From Leguminivora glycinivorella (lineage: Eukaryota > Arthropoda > Insecta > Lepidoptera > Tortricidae), in assembly GCF_023078275.1 (NCBI RefSeq), contig NC_062979.1, positions 17,775,848 through 17,839,847 of the forward strand: a DNA stretch of 64,000 bases. Direction: 5' to 3'. Positions 44,022-55,841 of this stretch are shown one piece after another. The notes under the pieces are model-generated. The model was given only the letters and a program-made list of their open reading frames with translations. It searched no databases and was not told the DNA's origin. Made by a program: the position numbers and the translations under genes. Every line of letters begins with the position of its first letter. The first letter of the stretch is position 1.

Positions 44022-46932
44022 TAGAGATGGGTAGTGAGTAAATACTCATGAGTAAATATCAAGTAAATACTCAGTATTTACTCAAAATACCCGTATTTAC
44101 TTACTCGTTTTTACTCAAATTGGTGGGTATAAACTATTTAGCGTGCTGAAATGGAAATACAAATTAGAAATATTGGTGTATTTTGTTATCGACTTCTAAG
44201 TTAAGTAATCAAATTTATATGAATTTTATTTAAAAGACGTGCTCTCCATACATTTAACTATTTTTCTCAAAAATAAAATTCAAAAATTACCAGTATGTTA
44301 TACATCATCTGATAGGTCTTTAAAAATTAATTGAATGTTTCTAAAAAAGTTTTTTAATAATATGAATAGTTTTGGAATAAAACGATAATTAAGGCCGAAA
44401 TAATGTTTATACCTTTATACCTTTCGAATTCGTTATTGGAAAAATACAAAACACAAAACTAGTACTTTGAACGTCATCAGCTGAGCCATTTTTGAGTTTT
44501 CTTTAGAAAACCCTTAATAAAAGGTCGTAAGTCAAGCCACATTAACAATCACTTCCGAACGTCATGCCGTTATCTAGAACATCGATTTAATTTAAGTCTC
44601 ATAATTTTACTGTAAATACCTGCTATTTAAAACAGAACTGCTAACTAAACATTATCACTATTTTTTTCTCACAATGATTACCTCTTTTTCAACAAACTAA
44701 GAGTCCCATAAGCTTCTGATAATATAAATAGCATTTAAACATGTCCACACAGTTAAAATAAATACGACTAAGTACATAAATCTCATTTTTTTAATTCCCA
44801 TACAACCATTTCAGTCGCAAAATCTTCAAATCAGTAACTAACTGTCAAATGTGACATAACGCGTGGTAACGGCGTGCAAACAATGCGACCGTATTGATAC
44901 AATAACAAAATGTAGTCGTCGTGTGCACTCGTTACGGTAACAAAATGTGTACGAATTTGTGGCTGTCAATGTCACTGTCAGAATGACTTTTAACGACACT
45001 TTATTAGTCGACGTTTGCACACATAACGGTAACAACATGTGGACGAATTTGTGGCTGTCATTGTCACTGTCAGAACGGTTTCTGACAGTGACATTGACAG
45101 AATTTGTACACACATGTGTAGGTCTGATTACCGAACTGCTCCTAAACCACTGTATCCGCAAATGACAATCTGAAATACGAAGGTTTCTCAAACTGTCTTG
45201 TGAAGTTGTGGACTGGTTGCTTTGAATCATTTAAATATGAGCGAATTAAATAATAATAAACGACGACGACCATTTAAGCACTCTTCGACATTTTATAGAA
45301 ATGTGGGAAAGTTAAGAAAAGTGCAGAATGATAATACAAATAGATAAGCACTTTATAGTTACTTAATGTATTAAATATATAATTTTTAATTCTTATTGAT
45401 AAAAATGAAGTGTAGTGTTGCTTTACACAATAAAAGTAGGAATCAAATGAAATAGAGTATTTACTGTGATATTAATAGAATTTCTGTTGCGCAATGATAG
45501 TTTTTTTCAGTACAGATGCTGCTTTTTTTAACGCAGTAGTGCGAGCAAATCAAGCAATGATTAATTTCTTGTCTGGTCGAAACTCTTAGCTTAGATTTAG
45601 GTACTGAAAATCGTCGTACGATACACGTGCGAAAAGGACATTCACAACTCGTGTCCATTTAAAACTCTCCCTTCGTTCGTGTATTAATTTATTGCTACTC
45701 GTATCGATTTTCCTCTTTTCCGCACTCGTATCTACAAGTATTTTGTTTGGGTTACAAAAAAAACACATTATTTACTCTACTACGTTTTATTTATGTCTCT
45801 TTAACATTACAAATTTGTAGACACTTATCTATACAAAAATCTTGACAAAAGAAGTACAGATCGCTGAAATGAATGTTGATAGTAATATTAATGAAGACTA
45901 CTTCAACAAGTGTCAATTGTGAAATGCCGCACAATACTAGTTGCTCTATAGAAGACCATAATAATATGATCCCCGATCCTTTACAACCCAGCAGCTCGGT
46001 ACGCACGTTACAATTTTTTTTTTAATCTTCTTTAGTGAGGGCAACTGAGTACGACGGCATATTTAATTGTTTATAAAGTTTGAGGATACCTGAAAAAAAT
46101 GAATACAAGAAGCCATTCTGCTTTCGGTCACGCGTGTACGCTGCGACCATTTTGCGACCGTTTGTTGACCGTTTGGTGACCGTTTGGCGACTGTTTTTTA
46201 CATGGAATATTACCGTCTTAATCCATATTTTAACAACTTTATTGGTTTTCTAGGCATTATTTTTATTATTTCAGTATAGTATATGCACCAGAGCACTAAA
46301 ACTTCACCAATCAATATACATAACACGCAAACACCGAGTAGTCAATAATATTATTACTGGTTAAACTGAGGTAAATTGATGGCGCGTTGATAAATTTAGA
46401 CTTATTTTATGAAATCACTCGAGCAATTTAATTGGCCATGGTAATTAGCCCACATTATATTACAAATGCAAACAATATTTATCTTTAACAAATTCTTACG
46501 CCATTACATTTTAATGTCAAATGATTTTATTTCTTTTTACTTTGACGTCTCTGACAGTCGCCATTTGAAAAGAATGAAATGAACGAATGATTTTGGGAAA
46601 GTAGTCGCCAAACGGTAACAATGTGTGCACGCGTAGTGCACACTTCTGTCACTTCTGTGACCATTTGTGCCTGTTACCAATCGTCCCCATTTGGGTCGCC
46701 GCGACTAAACGTCGACCGTACTGCGACTAAGCATTGAGACCCGAAGACCTGTGTGTACACAAAATAGGAGGATTTGCGTTGGAACGGCGACCGATTATGG
46801 TTATATGGGTTATTTTTAGGTAACAGTTTCTACTCACCCAAATGAGTAAATACGAGTATTTACTCGGTGCTTTGAGTAAATTACGGGTAAATACTCAGTA
46901 TTTACTCACCCCTACCCATCTCTACTCGCAGG
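44014..46932. mobile_element. hAT-like non-autonomous element with 8-bp target duplication
   Basis: The element 44022-46924 (2903 bp) is flanked by CTCGCAGG at 44014-44021 and 46925-46932. Its inverted termini are TAGAGATGGGTAG and complement, followed by subterminal arrays of GAGTAAATACTC words at both ends. An 8-bp duplication and a TAGAGATG-type terminus are hAT features. No transposase frame. Nested units inside: direct and inverted GTCACTGTCAGAA repeats at 44937-45110, and GACCGTTTGGTGACC words at 46140-46200 with complements near 46607. Confidence 0.9.
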
Positions 46933-47240
46933 TACACCAACGTTGTTAGACAGTAATGGTTAAATGGGTACTATATATGTATATATTTTTTTTTGTTAGT
47001 TTATGTATAATGTTTATGTATGATTGTACTTATTTATGTATCTATATTGATGATGCATATAGTATTTAGATAGTGACTTATATTTATTTAAATTTCTGTT
47101 TTATTTTCCGCACCAATTGTAAGTTTCTGTTGGGTCACTTTGGTCCAATGGTTGACTGGTAGAGAATACCTTAAGGCATTAAGTTCGCCATTTGTACTTT
47201 ATGTTGTGCAATAAAGGTTAAATAAATAAATAAATAAATT
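46933..47240 (+). mobile_element. Non-LTR retrotransposon, last codons and 3' UTR (part 2)
   Basis: The reading frame broken at 44021 resumes in frame after the target duplication, and stops at TAA 46954-46956. The 3' UTR contains GGGTCACTTTGGTCCAATGG and GTGCAATAAAGGTTAAATAA and ends in (AAAT)n, typical of a LINE tail. Confidence 0.8.
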
Positions 47241-47399
47241 TAACGTACACTCATTTGCCATATTCTTACGCCCCGATGTATACACAAAGTTTTCATCACA
47301 CTTGCAACAAAAAGAAAAACGATAAAAAAAAGTTAATAATGGTAGTTGAAATTCCATAACTCTCTCTGGAAGAAACATTTACATACTTATTTATTAACA
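47241..47399. other. Unassigned stretch
   Basis: No gene recognised. Confidence 0.4.
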
Positions 47400-47570
47400 T
47401 ATACCTACAGGTAAACACATTATAAAAACCTAACCTAGAGTGCCGCCAGAACAGAACCGTCGCACTATCCGCGCCGTGTCCAAGACTACCGTTTTGATCC
47501 AAACCATCCAAGAGCCTCTCAAGATGTTGGTCGACACGCTTCGCTATGAGACCGTTTGCTTAGTATTATT
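47400..47570 (-). mobile_element. 3' fragment of REL-type retrotransposon
   Basis: Matches 6975-7190 with a deletion: AAAACCTAACCTAGAGTGCC, CCGCGCCGTGTCCAAGACTA, CTTCGCTATGAGACCGTTTG. Covers only the last codons and 3' UTR of the element at 6941-8025. Confidence 0.75.
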
Positions 47571-48006
47571 ATTCATAGTTTAAAATTCCACAGGTCAGGT
47601 ACATATTTATTTTTGTTTAGAGTGGACAATCTATGATTCTATTAAGATTTTCATAATTATATAAAATCTTATTGCAAACTCTCCACTCCAGCCAGAGCCA
47701 CGCCTCCATTCAATAAATTCACAATAATAAATAATTGGGTCGTTCGCATGTAATTATGGGGTCGTTGAAATTTGGATACTGATTATTTGATGACAAAATG
47801 GGTTGTTATATTTTAATTAGGGTAATAGGGTGCTTTGGGGTAAATTCGAATTCGGGGAAAAGTCGAAAATAACAAATTTCTACTAAACTGAGAACAATTT
47901 CTACGCTGGCAGTACTTGTCAAGACGCCATGTTTATCTACCCTCCCGCTGCACTTCACTTTGCGTCTCTACTCGTAAGTTCACGTGTGCTGCGGTCGATT
48001 AAATTA

Positions 48007-48730
48007 AAAAAACCGGCCAAGTGCGAGTTGTACTCGCGTTGTAAGGATTCCGTACACTACAAGAAGGGCTTAAGCGCCTGCTTTTTAGTAGGAACTTAAG
48101 TCATTTTTGCGAATAATCGATATTTTGAACAAAACGAAACAGAAATGAGTCTATATGTAATATTCAAAAGCGCTCACACAATTTCAAGAAATTTGGTAAC
48201 TCCTTGCAGCGGCAGTAAGTGAAATTCGTAATTTGAGTTTTTTTTCTTTTAAAATATTCCTACTTACTGGAGATTTCTAATAGGTTTTTCTGTAATCTGT
48301 AGATTGAAAACTGTCTCGTGTATTTTTTTGAAAATTTTACGCCTAGTAGTTTCGGAGAGAAGGGGGGGGGGGGATTTTTTGCCTATTTTCTTAAATAACT
48401 TGAAAATTACCTTACTAAAAATTATTAAAAAAATATTTTGGAAATACTTATAAAAACCTCTTTCACTTGATATGTAACACAATATAGTTCTAGAAACTTT
48501 GATTTTTAATTTTCACTTTTACCCCCCAAAAGTGGCCCCTATAATTAATTTTCTTAATTTAAATTACATATCCGTCTTTGGGTCACAGGTTTACATATGA
48601 GTGCCAAATTTCAAGTTAATCGGTTCAGTAGTTACGGAGAAAATTGGCTGTGACAGCGGACAGACAGACGCACGAGTAATCCTATCCTAAGGGTTTCGTT
48701 TTTCCTTTTTGAGGTGCGGAACCCTAAAAA
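48007..48730. mobile_element. ACCGGCCAAGTGCGAG repeat, copy 3
   Basis: From AAAACCGGCCAAGTGCGAG to GAGGTGCGGAACCCTAAAAA, with a GGACAGACAGACG run near 48658. Internal sequence differs widely from copies 1 and 2 except at the ends and near CTAAGGGTTTCGTTTTTCC. Confidence 0.85.
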
Positions 48731-48892
48731 GTGCGATTTACTGCCTTACGGGGCCTGTCGAAATTACCCCATACTACATAACTCCGGAACCTGGTAAGTT
48801 AAACCATTGTTCGTTTGTTATTCAGTTAGATTGTCATTTTCGCTGTATTAATAAGTGCATCATAACGGCCTATCTGTATTTAAAAAAAAAAA

Positions 48893-48938
48893 ATTCAGTC
48901 GAATTGAGAACCTCCTCCTTTTTTGAAGTCGGTTAAAA
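48893..48938 (-). mobile_element. Terminus of ACCGACTTCAAAAAAGGAGG element
   Basis: ATTCAGTCGAATTGAGAACC then CTCCTCCTTTTTTGAAGTCG is the complement of 19560-19600. Only the terminus is present. Confidence 0.85.
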
Positions 48939-49290
48939 AGCATTCGAATTTAACCCATGGGGAAATTTCGAATGAATGTACTACTACTACGGTCTATCAG
49001 TGAGAGTCGTAATTGTTTAATTCCCTAAACACAGTCTTGTAGATTAATAAACATTTTTAAAAACTTGATTCTTCAAAAAGAAACTGATTTCACAGCGCGG
49101 GGTAAATTCGAAAATAGATTGTGAGTTTTTTTTTTAATTCCTGTTATTTTTACCATTTATCAGCGGGATTTTTAAGGGGGGTAAATTAGAACGAACAAGA
49201 AATATGATCCTGAAACGCATATAGCATTAGAATCATTTCTACAGACTTTCAACATTACCCCACTGGGTTTCGAATTTACCCCTAGCTTAA

Positions 49291-50384
49291 AAAATGGTGT
49301 TCAAAATATTTTCATTTTTTACTGTCATTTTTCTCCATACGTATTAATACCTACTAACGTATAAGAAACCGTTGGTGAATATTGCATAATTTTGCAAGGA
49401 TTTCACTACTTCGAAGGCATACTTCTTAGATTGTGACTTATAAGCTCAAACCTTAACATACTCTACACCAAGGCCTATTAACTTCCTTAGAAATACATGA
49501 CCCCTTGCAATGCGCATGTAGTGATTGGTTTTTAACATAGTGATCCCAGGAATAAAAATATTCAAATTTTTCTTCCAATTGTTATGGTGGTAGCACTTAG
49601 TCTTACTAATATCTAATAAAACTTAAATAATCTAAGCATATTATTTATTGTACTAAGACTTAATATTTATTAATTACACTGAGTTCCGTGTTCGAATTGG
49701 TTCGAATAAACAGCAATGCGCTGGCAACATTCGGCAACGGTAATGGCGTCTGAAGACTGCTTGATAACAAGTGTTTTACCTATTCATGAATAATAGGAGT
49801 TCACGGGTCGATATATATGTAAATCAGTAAACTACACACTATTGATTACTGAAATGCATAATACAAACTGTAGCAACGGTTATTGAAGGTAAGTATTTTA
49901 ATGACATCGATCAGGATAGCTTCGCTGAGGAAAAGTGTCGTGCGTCGTGTCGTTTAATCTGGCTAAAGTTCTATCTGTGAAATAAATTAGCAATTTGGAG
50001 ATCTATGTTAACTTCCGTGTGAAACGTGTAGTGTATACGTGTGTAATTGATTGTGTTGTGTATGCGGAAAGTTATGGTTGATTATTTCTATTAGGTACCT
50101 AGTGACATTTTTTAATAAGGTGGCAGATTATAATGCTCGGTGCTTCGGTGTATATCTCCATGTGTAAAATATATGTGTTTATAAATAATAAAATAATAAA
50201 ACATAAATAATATGCCTTTTATTTCATTACACCAAAAACAAAAGTGAACTACCCACGAATTATGTTTATCGATAAAATTACTACCCACAACCGCTAAACC
50301 GGTTGTCAATTTTAGTTCCATTAATGTCCGTTGGATTTTGTGTGAGACCGCCACTAGTATAAACGTGTAAAGGTTTTGTATAGT
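49291..50384. other. Unassigned stretch
   Basis: No domain-bearing ORF or repeat terminus recognised in about 1.1 kb. Confidence 0.45.
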
Positions 50385-51228
50385 ATGAATTTTTTGAAAC
50401 GAACGTTTCTAAACAAAGGTATTGTTCCTTTTGTGTTGAGCGGGAGCTTCTGTATTTGCACGCGCTAAGACAACAAGAAGCGACTGTATCCTCATAATTG
50501 TAAGGTTCAAATCTGTACAGCAGCAAATTTGAGATAGATTATTTTGGAAATGTGAAGCGATAGACCACACCGCTATAGGTGCGAAAATACAGCGCTTCTA
50601 ATACTTTGATACTTGGTGGTGGTGCTGTAAGTAATGAAACACGTATATTATCACTGTTATTTTTTATTAATGATTTTGTTAACAATCACCAATTGTATAT
50701 AGCAATATATAAATAGTAATTACATAAATATTAGGTACAAGTCTTGATATATAAAATAACATAAATAACTAAACAAACCGTAAACCGTATTTATAACAAA
50801 ACATAACAATGGCGGTCAGATTGAAAAACCTTATCAGTGTTTATTGTCACTTTGCGATGACACCTTAAGGTGCCAGGTGCTTATCAACCTTTTAATCTGG
50901 CAGTTTCGCTGTTTAAACGTGTTATTTTTATTATACAGACTGACATATTACCGATGATTATTATAACTATATGTACTATACTTACACCATCAAGTATCAA
51001 AGTATTAGAAGCGCTGTATTTTCGCACCTATAGCGGTGTGGTCTATCGCTTCGCATTTCCAAAATAATCTATCTCAAATTTGCTGCTGTACAGATTTGAA
51101 CCTTACAATTATCAGGATACAGTTGCTTCTTGTTGTCTTAGCGCGTGCAAATACAGAAGCTCCCGCTCAACACAAAAGGAACAATACCTTTGTTTAGAAA
51201 CGTTCGTTTCAAAAAATTCATACTATAA
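50385..51228. mobile_element. Fold-back element 3, ~237-bp arms
   Basis: Arms about 50385-50620 and 50990-51228 are inverted copies at roughly 97% by eye (TATGAATTTTTTGAAACGAA ... AAGTATCAAAGTATTAGAAG). The loop is about 370 bp. Both arms, read outward, encode the same short peptide (LLYRFEPYNY.DTVASCCLS). Confidence 0.87.
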
Positions 51229-51799
51229 GTGTGTGCGTGATGGGAAGGGGGCATTTTTTTTAAATGGAGTTGGCGTTCTTTTCCTAGTGAGTATTATATT
51301 CTTTGCTCTACACTCACCTAAAAATATGTCGAAGTTATCCCAAAGCGGCTTCTGGGCGAGCTCACTCCATTGTAGGCCACGTCTTTGCCTTTGGCTAGTC
51401 TGTGGTCAAGAGTAAGCCCATTTATAATAATAAAAAAAGCACCTACACAAGTTTCTAAACAAGTGAGCACTCTTTAACTTCGGCTGACGGCACCGCTATC
51501 CCAGGAAACCAGAGCTTTAATTTGAAATAGTGTCAATAATGCAGCTGCCATTTAGAATAAAGTTATCCAGAGCTTCTTCCCGGACCTTAAAGTTTTGTTT
51601 AATGTTCTAGCTAGGTACTCGTCAGTCCTAACATACCGTAATAATAACACTAATCTACTTATATCATGGACCATATAACGACGAATTTGCGAGCATTAGA
51701 AATCTTAATTATATAGAACATTAAAATGTCGTTACATTTTCAAAAATCATTTCACAACATACTGGGAAACCCGTGATATCTCCTACGACGTAGCGCTGC
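51229..51799. other. Unassigned stretch
   Basis: No gene or repeat recognised. Confidence 0.45.
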
Positions 51800-51965
51800 G
51801 TCCGCGGGTTACAGCCGACGCAGCCGCGTGGCAATCGTCGACGCCACGCCGACAGAAATACAGTCTGGCTCTGTCGCGCCAATACTCGAGAGCGATAGAG
51901 ATAGACAGCTACGAAACAGATATCATCGTGAGCGTGTGTAGCGTTTGTGCATTTGGCTAAGTACG
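51800..51965. mobile_element. Diverged CGTAGCCGAATGG-type MITE
   Basis: Shares TCTGGCTCTGTCGCGCCAAT and GAGCGATAGAGATAGA with the 17.2-kb dimer, but its ends are worn. Confidence 0.7.
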
Positions 51966-52464
51966 TACCCAGAGATATAGCCGAGCGATATCACTGTAAT
52001 TAAGATAAAACTGTAAAAACTCCACGCGATGACCTTTTGCAAGTTTCGCGCGGTACGTTAATATTTATTCCAATGTAATTGCGCTGTATGCCCTTACCAT
52101 CGATTTAAAATGGCCCTTACTTAAAAAAACACTGTATAAAGAAGGGCAATCTAGACTAGAAAGTGAATGCAGCAGATTAAGAATTAACGACCTGGTCTTG
52201 AAATAGTTCAACCTCTAACGTCCTCGCGTCACGCATTACATCAAATGCTGTATAAAATATTCATTAAGTAGTTACCGGGTGGTTGATTCTCGAATAACTA
52301 TTTGATGGATTGGCATCCGATTGGATTCGCTTTCTCGATGACGCCTATCGTTCAGGTTTTTCGGCTTTTAACTGAAATGACAACTAGATATACCGGACAA
52401 ATTTATACACAAAGAATGAATACCTATGTATACTTAAGATATTTGTAGCACATAGGTATGTACT
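51966..52464. other. Unassigned stretch
   Basis: No gene recognised. Confidence 0.45.
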
Positions 52465-52590
52465 CGTACATCATGTGTTCCTGTTGGCGAATTAGACTGC
52501 CAGAGACGAAGGAGAGATGTGAATATCTGCAACGCGCACGTAACAAGTCCGGAGTTGCAGGCATCCGTAGACTTTGGGCGACTACTCAAT
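52465..52590. repeat. Diverged dispersed repeat (GTTCCTGTTGGCG, copy 2)
   Basis: GTGTTCCTGTTGGCG, GACTGCCAGAG, GTTGCAGGCATCCGTAGAC and GGGCGACTACTCAAT follow the order of 40850-41170. Confidence 0.5.
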
Positions 52591-52604
52591 TCGAACAAAT
52601 ACAG

Positions 52605-52885
52605 TAAGGTACAGCGGGACAATTTCGACTGGGGGTCAAATGCAACTGATCCATTTTTTCCCATGTTTTACATTGTTTGCATTATTAATTAGAGTGTCTA
52701 CTGGTTATAGGGTAAACTCGCCTCATTCGGTGACACGCCTAATTCGGTGATTTTTGGTTGTTTCACCGAATGAGGCGAGTTTACCCTATATGGCACGCGT
52801 GTTCAATGGATACATGTGTGTAATAATGGAAAAAATGGATCAGTTACAATTGTCCTCCAGTCGGAATTTGTCCCGCTGTACCTTA
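52605..52885. mobile_element. 277-bp MITE with TA target duplication and nested MITE
   Basis: The element 52607-52883 runs from AGGTACAGCGGGACAA to its complement, with inverted homology of about 60 bp per side (through ACTGATCCATTTTTTCC), flanked by TA. TA duplication suggests a Tc1/mariner-related source. No ORF of note. Confidence 0.87.
52708..52788. mobile_element. 77-bp MITE nested in the previous MITE
   Basis: The element 52710-52786 has perfect inverted ends (GGGTAAACTCGCCTCATTCG...) flanked by TA. A relative is at 53411-53555. Confidence 0.88.
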
Positions 52886-53408
52886 TAAAAATTAATTTTT
52901 CGTACATCTGTGCCAAAGGAGTTAGCTGTCACTATTTTGATTGGATCACGCATTTTGTGAACAAATGTAGATAGGTATACGACCAACTAGGTACTTATTT
53001 ATTATTCACGGATACGCCATGCCATATGCCATAAATACTTTAGCAACATATTTGTTGCTTTAGGTAGTAAGTATAGCATCTGAATATTTACGTTTGAGCG
53101 AGGTCATCAGATTGAGTAGGAATTATATTCGGTTCAGCGGAATACGGGCCCCGATCCCCGGAACCGACATCTATCAACCCGTCGCTGACTATTTTGAACG
53201 GTTTATTTATGTTATTCGTTATATTGATATGCAACAGTTTATTCTGATGGAGGTTGACATTTTGTTATACAGGCACGTACTTAACAATTCAAATAAACAG
53301 TAACACCACAAAGAAATCGACCAGTAAATTTAGTGCCTGATGAATGAGAGCTAATTGCGTAGTGTAACCAGTGGTACGGCAGTCCTTAGCTTCTGGCGAT
53401 TCGGTTAG
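52886..53408. other. Unassigned stretch
   Basis: A plus-strand 69-codon frame (53094-53303) has no recognisable domain. Confidence 0.45.
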
Positions 53409-53557
53409 TATGGTAAACTCGCCTCATTTAATGACACGCCAAATTCGGTGATACAAGCTGTGAGCACTGCTCACAGCTTGTATCACCGAATTAGGTGCTC
53501 ACTGAGCACTATTCCAAAAGACGATTTTTGGTTGTTTCACCGAATGAGTTTACCCTA
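53409..53557. mobile_element. 145-bp relative of the GGGTAAACTCGCC MITE
   Basis: The element 53411-53555 is flanked by TA. It contains a perfect 23-bp-arm hairpin (TTCGGTGATACAAGCTGTGA... and complement, about 53443-53492) and a second TTTCACCGAATGAG end. Confidence 0.82.
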
Positions 53558-53574
53558 CCTACTACTTCTACTAG

Positions 53575-53850
53575 GGAATGCAATCTCGTTCTCGCGAGAT
53601 CTCTTTTGTACGAGATCTCGGTCATTTTTAGCGAGATTGATCTCGGCCGAAAAATTGACGAGATCTCGCGAGATCAACGAGATTTAACTCAAGCATAAAA
53701 AGCTCGCGAAATGACTAGTCATGTTTCTTTCCCAAGCTGTAAATGATTTATATGAACTATATCATTTAACTGAACTCGCCAACTTGTTAACTCAATAGAG
53801 ATCGAGAGATTCAACTCGCTTTTATTTCGCTCAATAATTTACCTATCTGA
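53575..53850. mobile_element. CGAGATCTCG-word block, probable hAT-type end
   Basis: Begins TAGGGAATGCAATCTCG, a hAT-like terminus, followed by GCGAGATCTC, CGAGATCTCGG, GCGAGATTGATCTCGG and ACGAGATCTCGCGAGATC. The other terminus is not found, so it is likely one end of a truncated element. Confidence 0.55.
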
Positions 53851-54172
53851 GTTCGGAATGACGAATGACAGATTCAGACCGTTTCGAAATAATTCGAAAG
53901 GTGTCAGCCAGACCTATTTGCGTGATTCGCCATTATGGTATTACACTTATGGCTGTGTGTATATAACCATCTATTTTACGAATTTTTGTGCACAGAGTTT
54001 TGTTGGATGTCGAGAGAGCAGAAGCCTACAACAACCTCACTACGGCTCTCGTTTGTTAGGCAACCAATAACAATTTCTATTTTACACTCAAAAAATCAAA
54101 TTATTGTATTTTTTTTTCTTTTTTAAATAGTCACACTACTATATATTGTAATATGTTATTATTATATATTTA
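53851..54172. other. Unassigned stretch
   Basis: Short open frames only. Confidence 0.4.
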
Positions 54173-54402
54173 ACGACCGGTCTGGCCTAGCCCAGCGGGT
54201 AGTGACCCTTACTGCTACGCCGCGGGCTCGGATTTCAATCCCGGTAAGGGCATTTATTTGTGTGATGAACACAGATATTTGTTCCTGAGTCATGGATGTT
54301 CTCTATGTATCTAAGTACTTGTATATTATGTATGCCTTTGTCTGAGTACCCACAACACAAGCTTTCTTGAGCTTACCGTGGGACTAAGTCAATCTGTTGG
54401 AA
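54173..54402 (+). mobile_element. tRNA-headed SINE, copy 3
   Basis: Head ACGACCGGTCTGGCCTAGCC with worn B box GGATTTCAATCCCGG, then GTTCCTGAGTCATGGATG and AGCTTACCGTGGGACTAAGT. It lacks the usual TGTAAGAATGTCC end. Confidence 0.85.
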
Positions 54403-54889
54403 AAATAATATTTATTTAATGATATTTATGTATATATTTCCGTTTTTCTTTCTATTTTAGTTTCTTATTTAACTGTCGGGTTTAAGAAGCGTATTGTATT
54501 GGTAGTCTAATATAATTAAATAATTTATTAGTAGTCAACTAGTCATAATACTCATAATTAATTGAGTAGAGTTAATGTTTTTATGTGGGTCTATTTAATG
54601 ATGGTAGGGATAACCTTGATTTTTATAATGTTAAATTTTTATCCTTTCATCAATAAAGATTTTTTAAGTAGTCTCTACTGTGTACTTGTTCGCGGTTGGC
54701 ATGACAACGATTTCGAAATTGGCACGCTTCTACTCATTCGTGAATTATTTTATTTTATTTTCTTACATAATAATCTATACTTTAAAGTTTTAAAAATATA
54801 TTGTGAGTTGTGAGGTACTTAATTTATGTTAAACAATGTAAAATACACTGATTTAAACTTTCACGATTATTACACATAATTAGTTTTAA
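54403..54889. other. Unassigned stretch
   Basis: AT-rich. An 83-codon frame at 54562-54813 is hydrophobic and low in complexity, without recognisable domain. Confidence 0.4.
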
Positions 54890-55767
54890 AAACTGGGACT
54901 TAATCGCGTATAACTACATATTAAACTGACCTCCAACGTTTCAAGGACGGCGTTGTCCCCGTGGTCTCGGAGAAGACAGGCTTGAAATGACATCAACACC
55001 TTCTGACAGCCGCGCGAGTTTTTCGAACTACCCGCACTTGGTTTTGATTATCATCTTGAACTGTTTGCGCACTAGGGATGTTACTCTGTCGACATACAAC
55101 ACTGACGATATTCGATTTAACGACTGTCGATATTATTTTCGGATTACACTTATAAATGACAGGATTCCATGTGGATGAGATCCTAAAACCTTCGTCCCGA
55201 TTGAAATTGCGATGTTTTTTGATTTCAATGGCTTCACGCACTTTTCTACTGTAGAAATGGCGTTCCGTGGAAAGGACTTTAGGGTCATGTAGTTCGATCC
55301 AGTGGTTTGGCCCTGACTCCAATAAATGTTCAGCCACGGCAGACTTGTTGACCTGACGATTTTTCACAGCCGCGATGTGCTCCTTTACCCTTTCTTCTAT
55401 GGTGCGCTTAGTTTCTCCAATGTAGGAGCTACCACAACTGCAATCAATTTTATAAACGCCAGGTGATTGAAACGGTATAACGTCCTTAGGTGATCTTAGG
55501 CTTCCTGCAACTTTGGATAATGGCGTGTACACCGTCTTTATAGAGTACTTTCCAAGTACTGTACCAACCTTATCCGTCACACCTTTAACATACGGCAGAA
55601 ATGTCGGTTGTCTGGACACCTCAGGACGTTTCCCCCTTGCCTTCCGTCTAGGTTGCCACTTTTTATTCTTGTACCCGTTCCTTCTAAGCACCTCCTGAAT
55701 ATGTGACAGTTGTCACATATTCAGGAGGTGCTTAGAAGGAACGGGTACAAGAATAAAAAGTGGCAAC
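54890..55767 (-). mobile_element. Penelope-like element, second lineage, truncated by inverted duplication
   Basis: The 3' end near 54890-54990 includes TTAATCGCGTATAACTACAT and CCAACGTTTCAAGGACGGCG, structurally like the copy A terminus but clearly different. The 5' side is broken by a palindrome: 55652-55708 is followed at once by its own inverted copy (55709-55767). ORF sequence (CCGTTCCTTCTAAGCACCTC) then resumes. Confidence 0.85.
54993..55691 (-). pseudogene. Penelope-like GIY-YIG endonuclease region, 232 residues
   Basis: A long open frame covering the linker downstream of the reverse transcriptase (basic KNKKWQPRRKARGKR at about 8-22, then TFLPYVKGVTDKVGTVLGKY) and the GIY-YIG domain: GVY at 78-80, the Cys84/Cys86 pair, YIG at 90-92, the ETKRTIEERVKEH helix, REAIEIKK and NFNRDEG. 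In this family the domain makes the target nick. The apparent Met start falls beside the inverted duplication, so the protein is truncated and the reverse transcriptase is missing. It is more complete than the copies at 3870 and 34791. Confidence 0.88.
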
Positions 55768-55841
55768 CCGTTCCTTCTAAGCACCTCCTGAACTTGGCCT
55801 TGGCCCCCTTTTTAACAGGTATGTTTTTGGTGGGTAGCACG
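55768..55841. other. Short continuation of the Penelope-like ORF region
   Basis: Repeats CCGTTCCTTCTAAGCACCTC and adds GAACTTGGCCTTGGCCCC, the likely original upstream sequence. Confidence 0.5.

Larger units (their letters stand above)
47820..49290. mobile_element. GGGGTAAATTCGAA-motif element with nested insertions
   Basis: Words GGGGTAAATTCGAA, GTCGAAATTACCCC, GGGGAAATTTCGAATG and GGGTTTCGAATTTACCCC occur at 47837, 48752, 48943-48972, 49098, 49178 and 49255-49283 in both orientations. The ACCGGCCAAGTGCGAG repeat (48007-48730) and an ACCGACTTCAAAA end (48893-48938) are inserted within. Boundaries are approximate and no transposase is seen. Confidence 0.6.
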
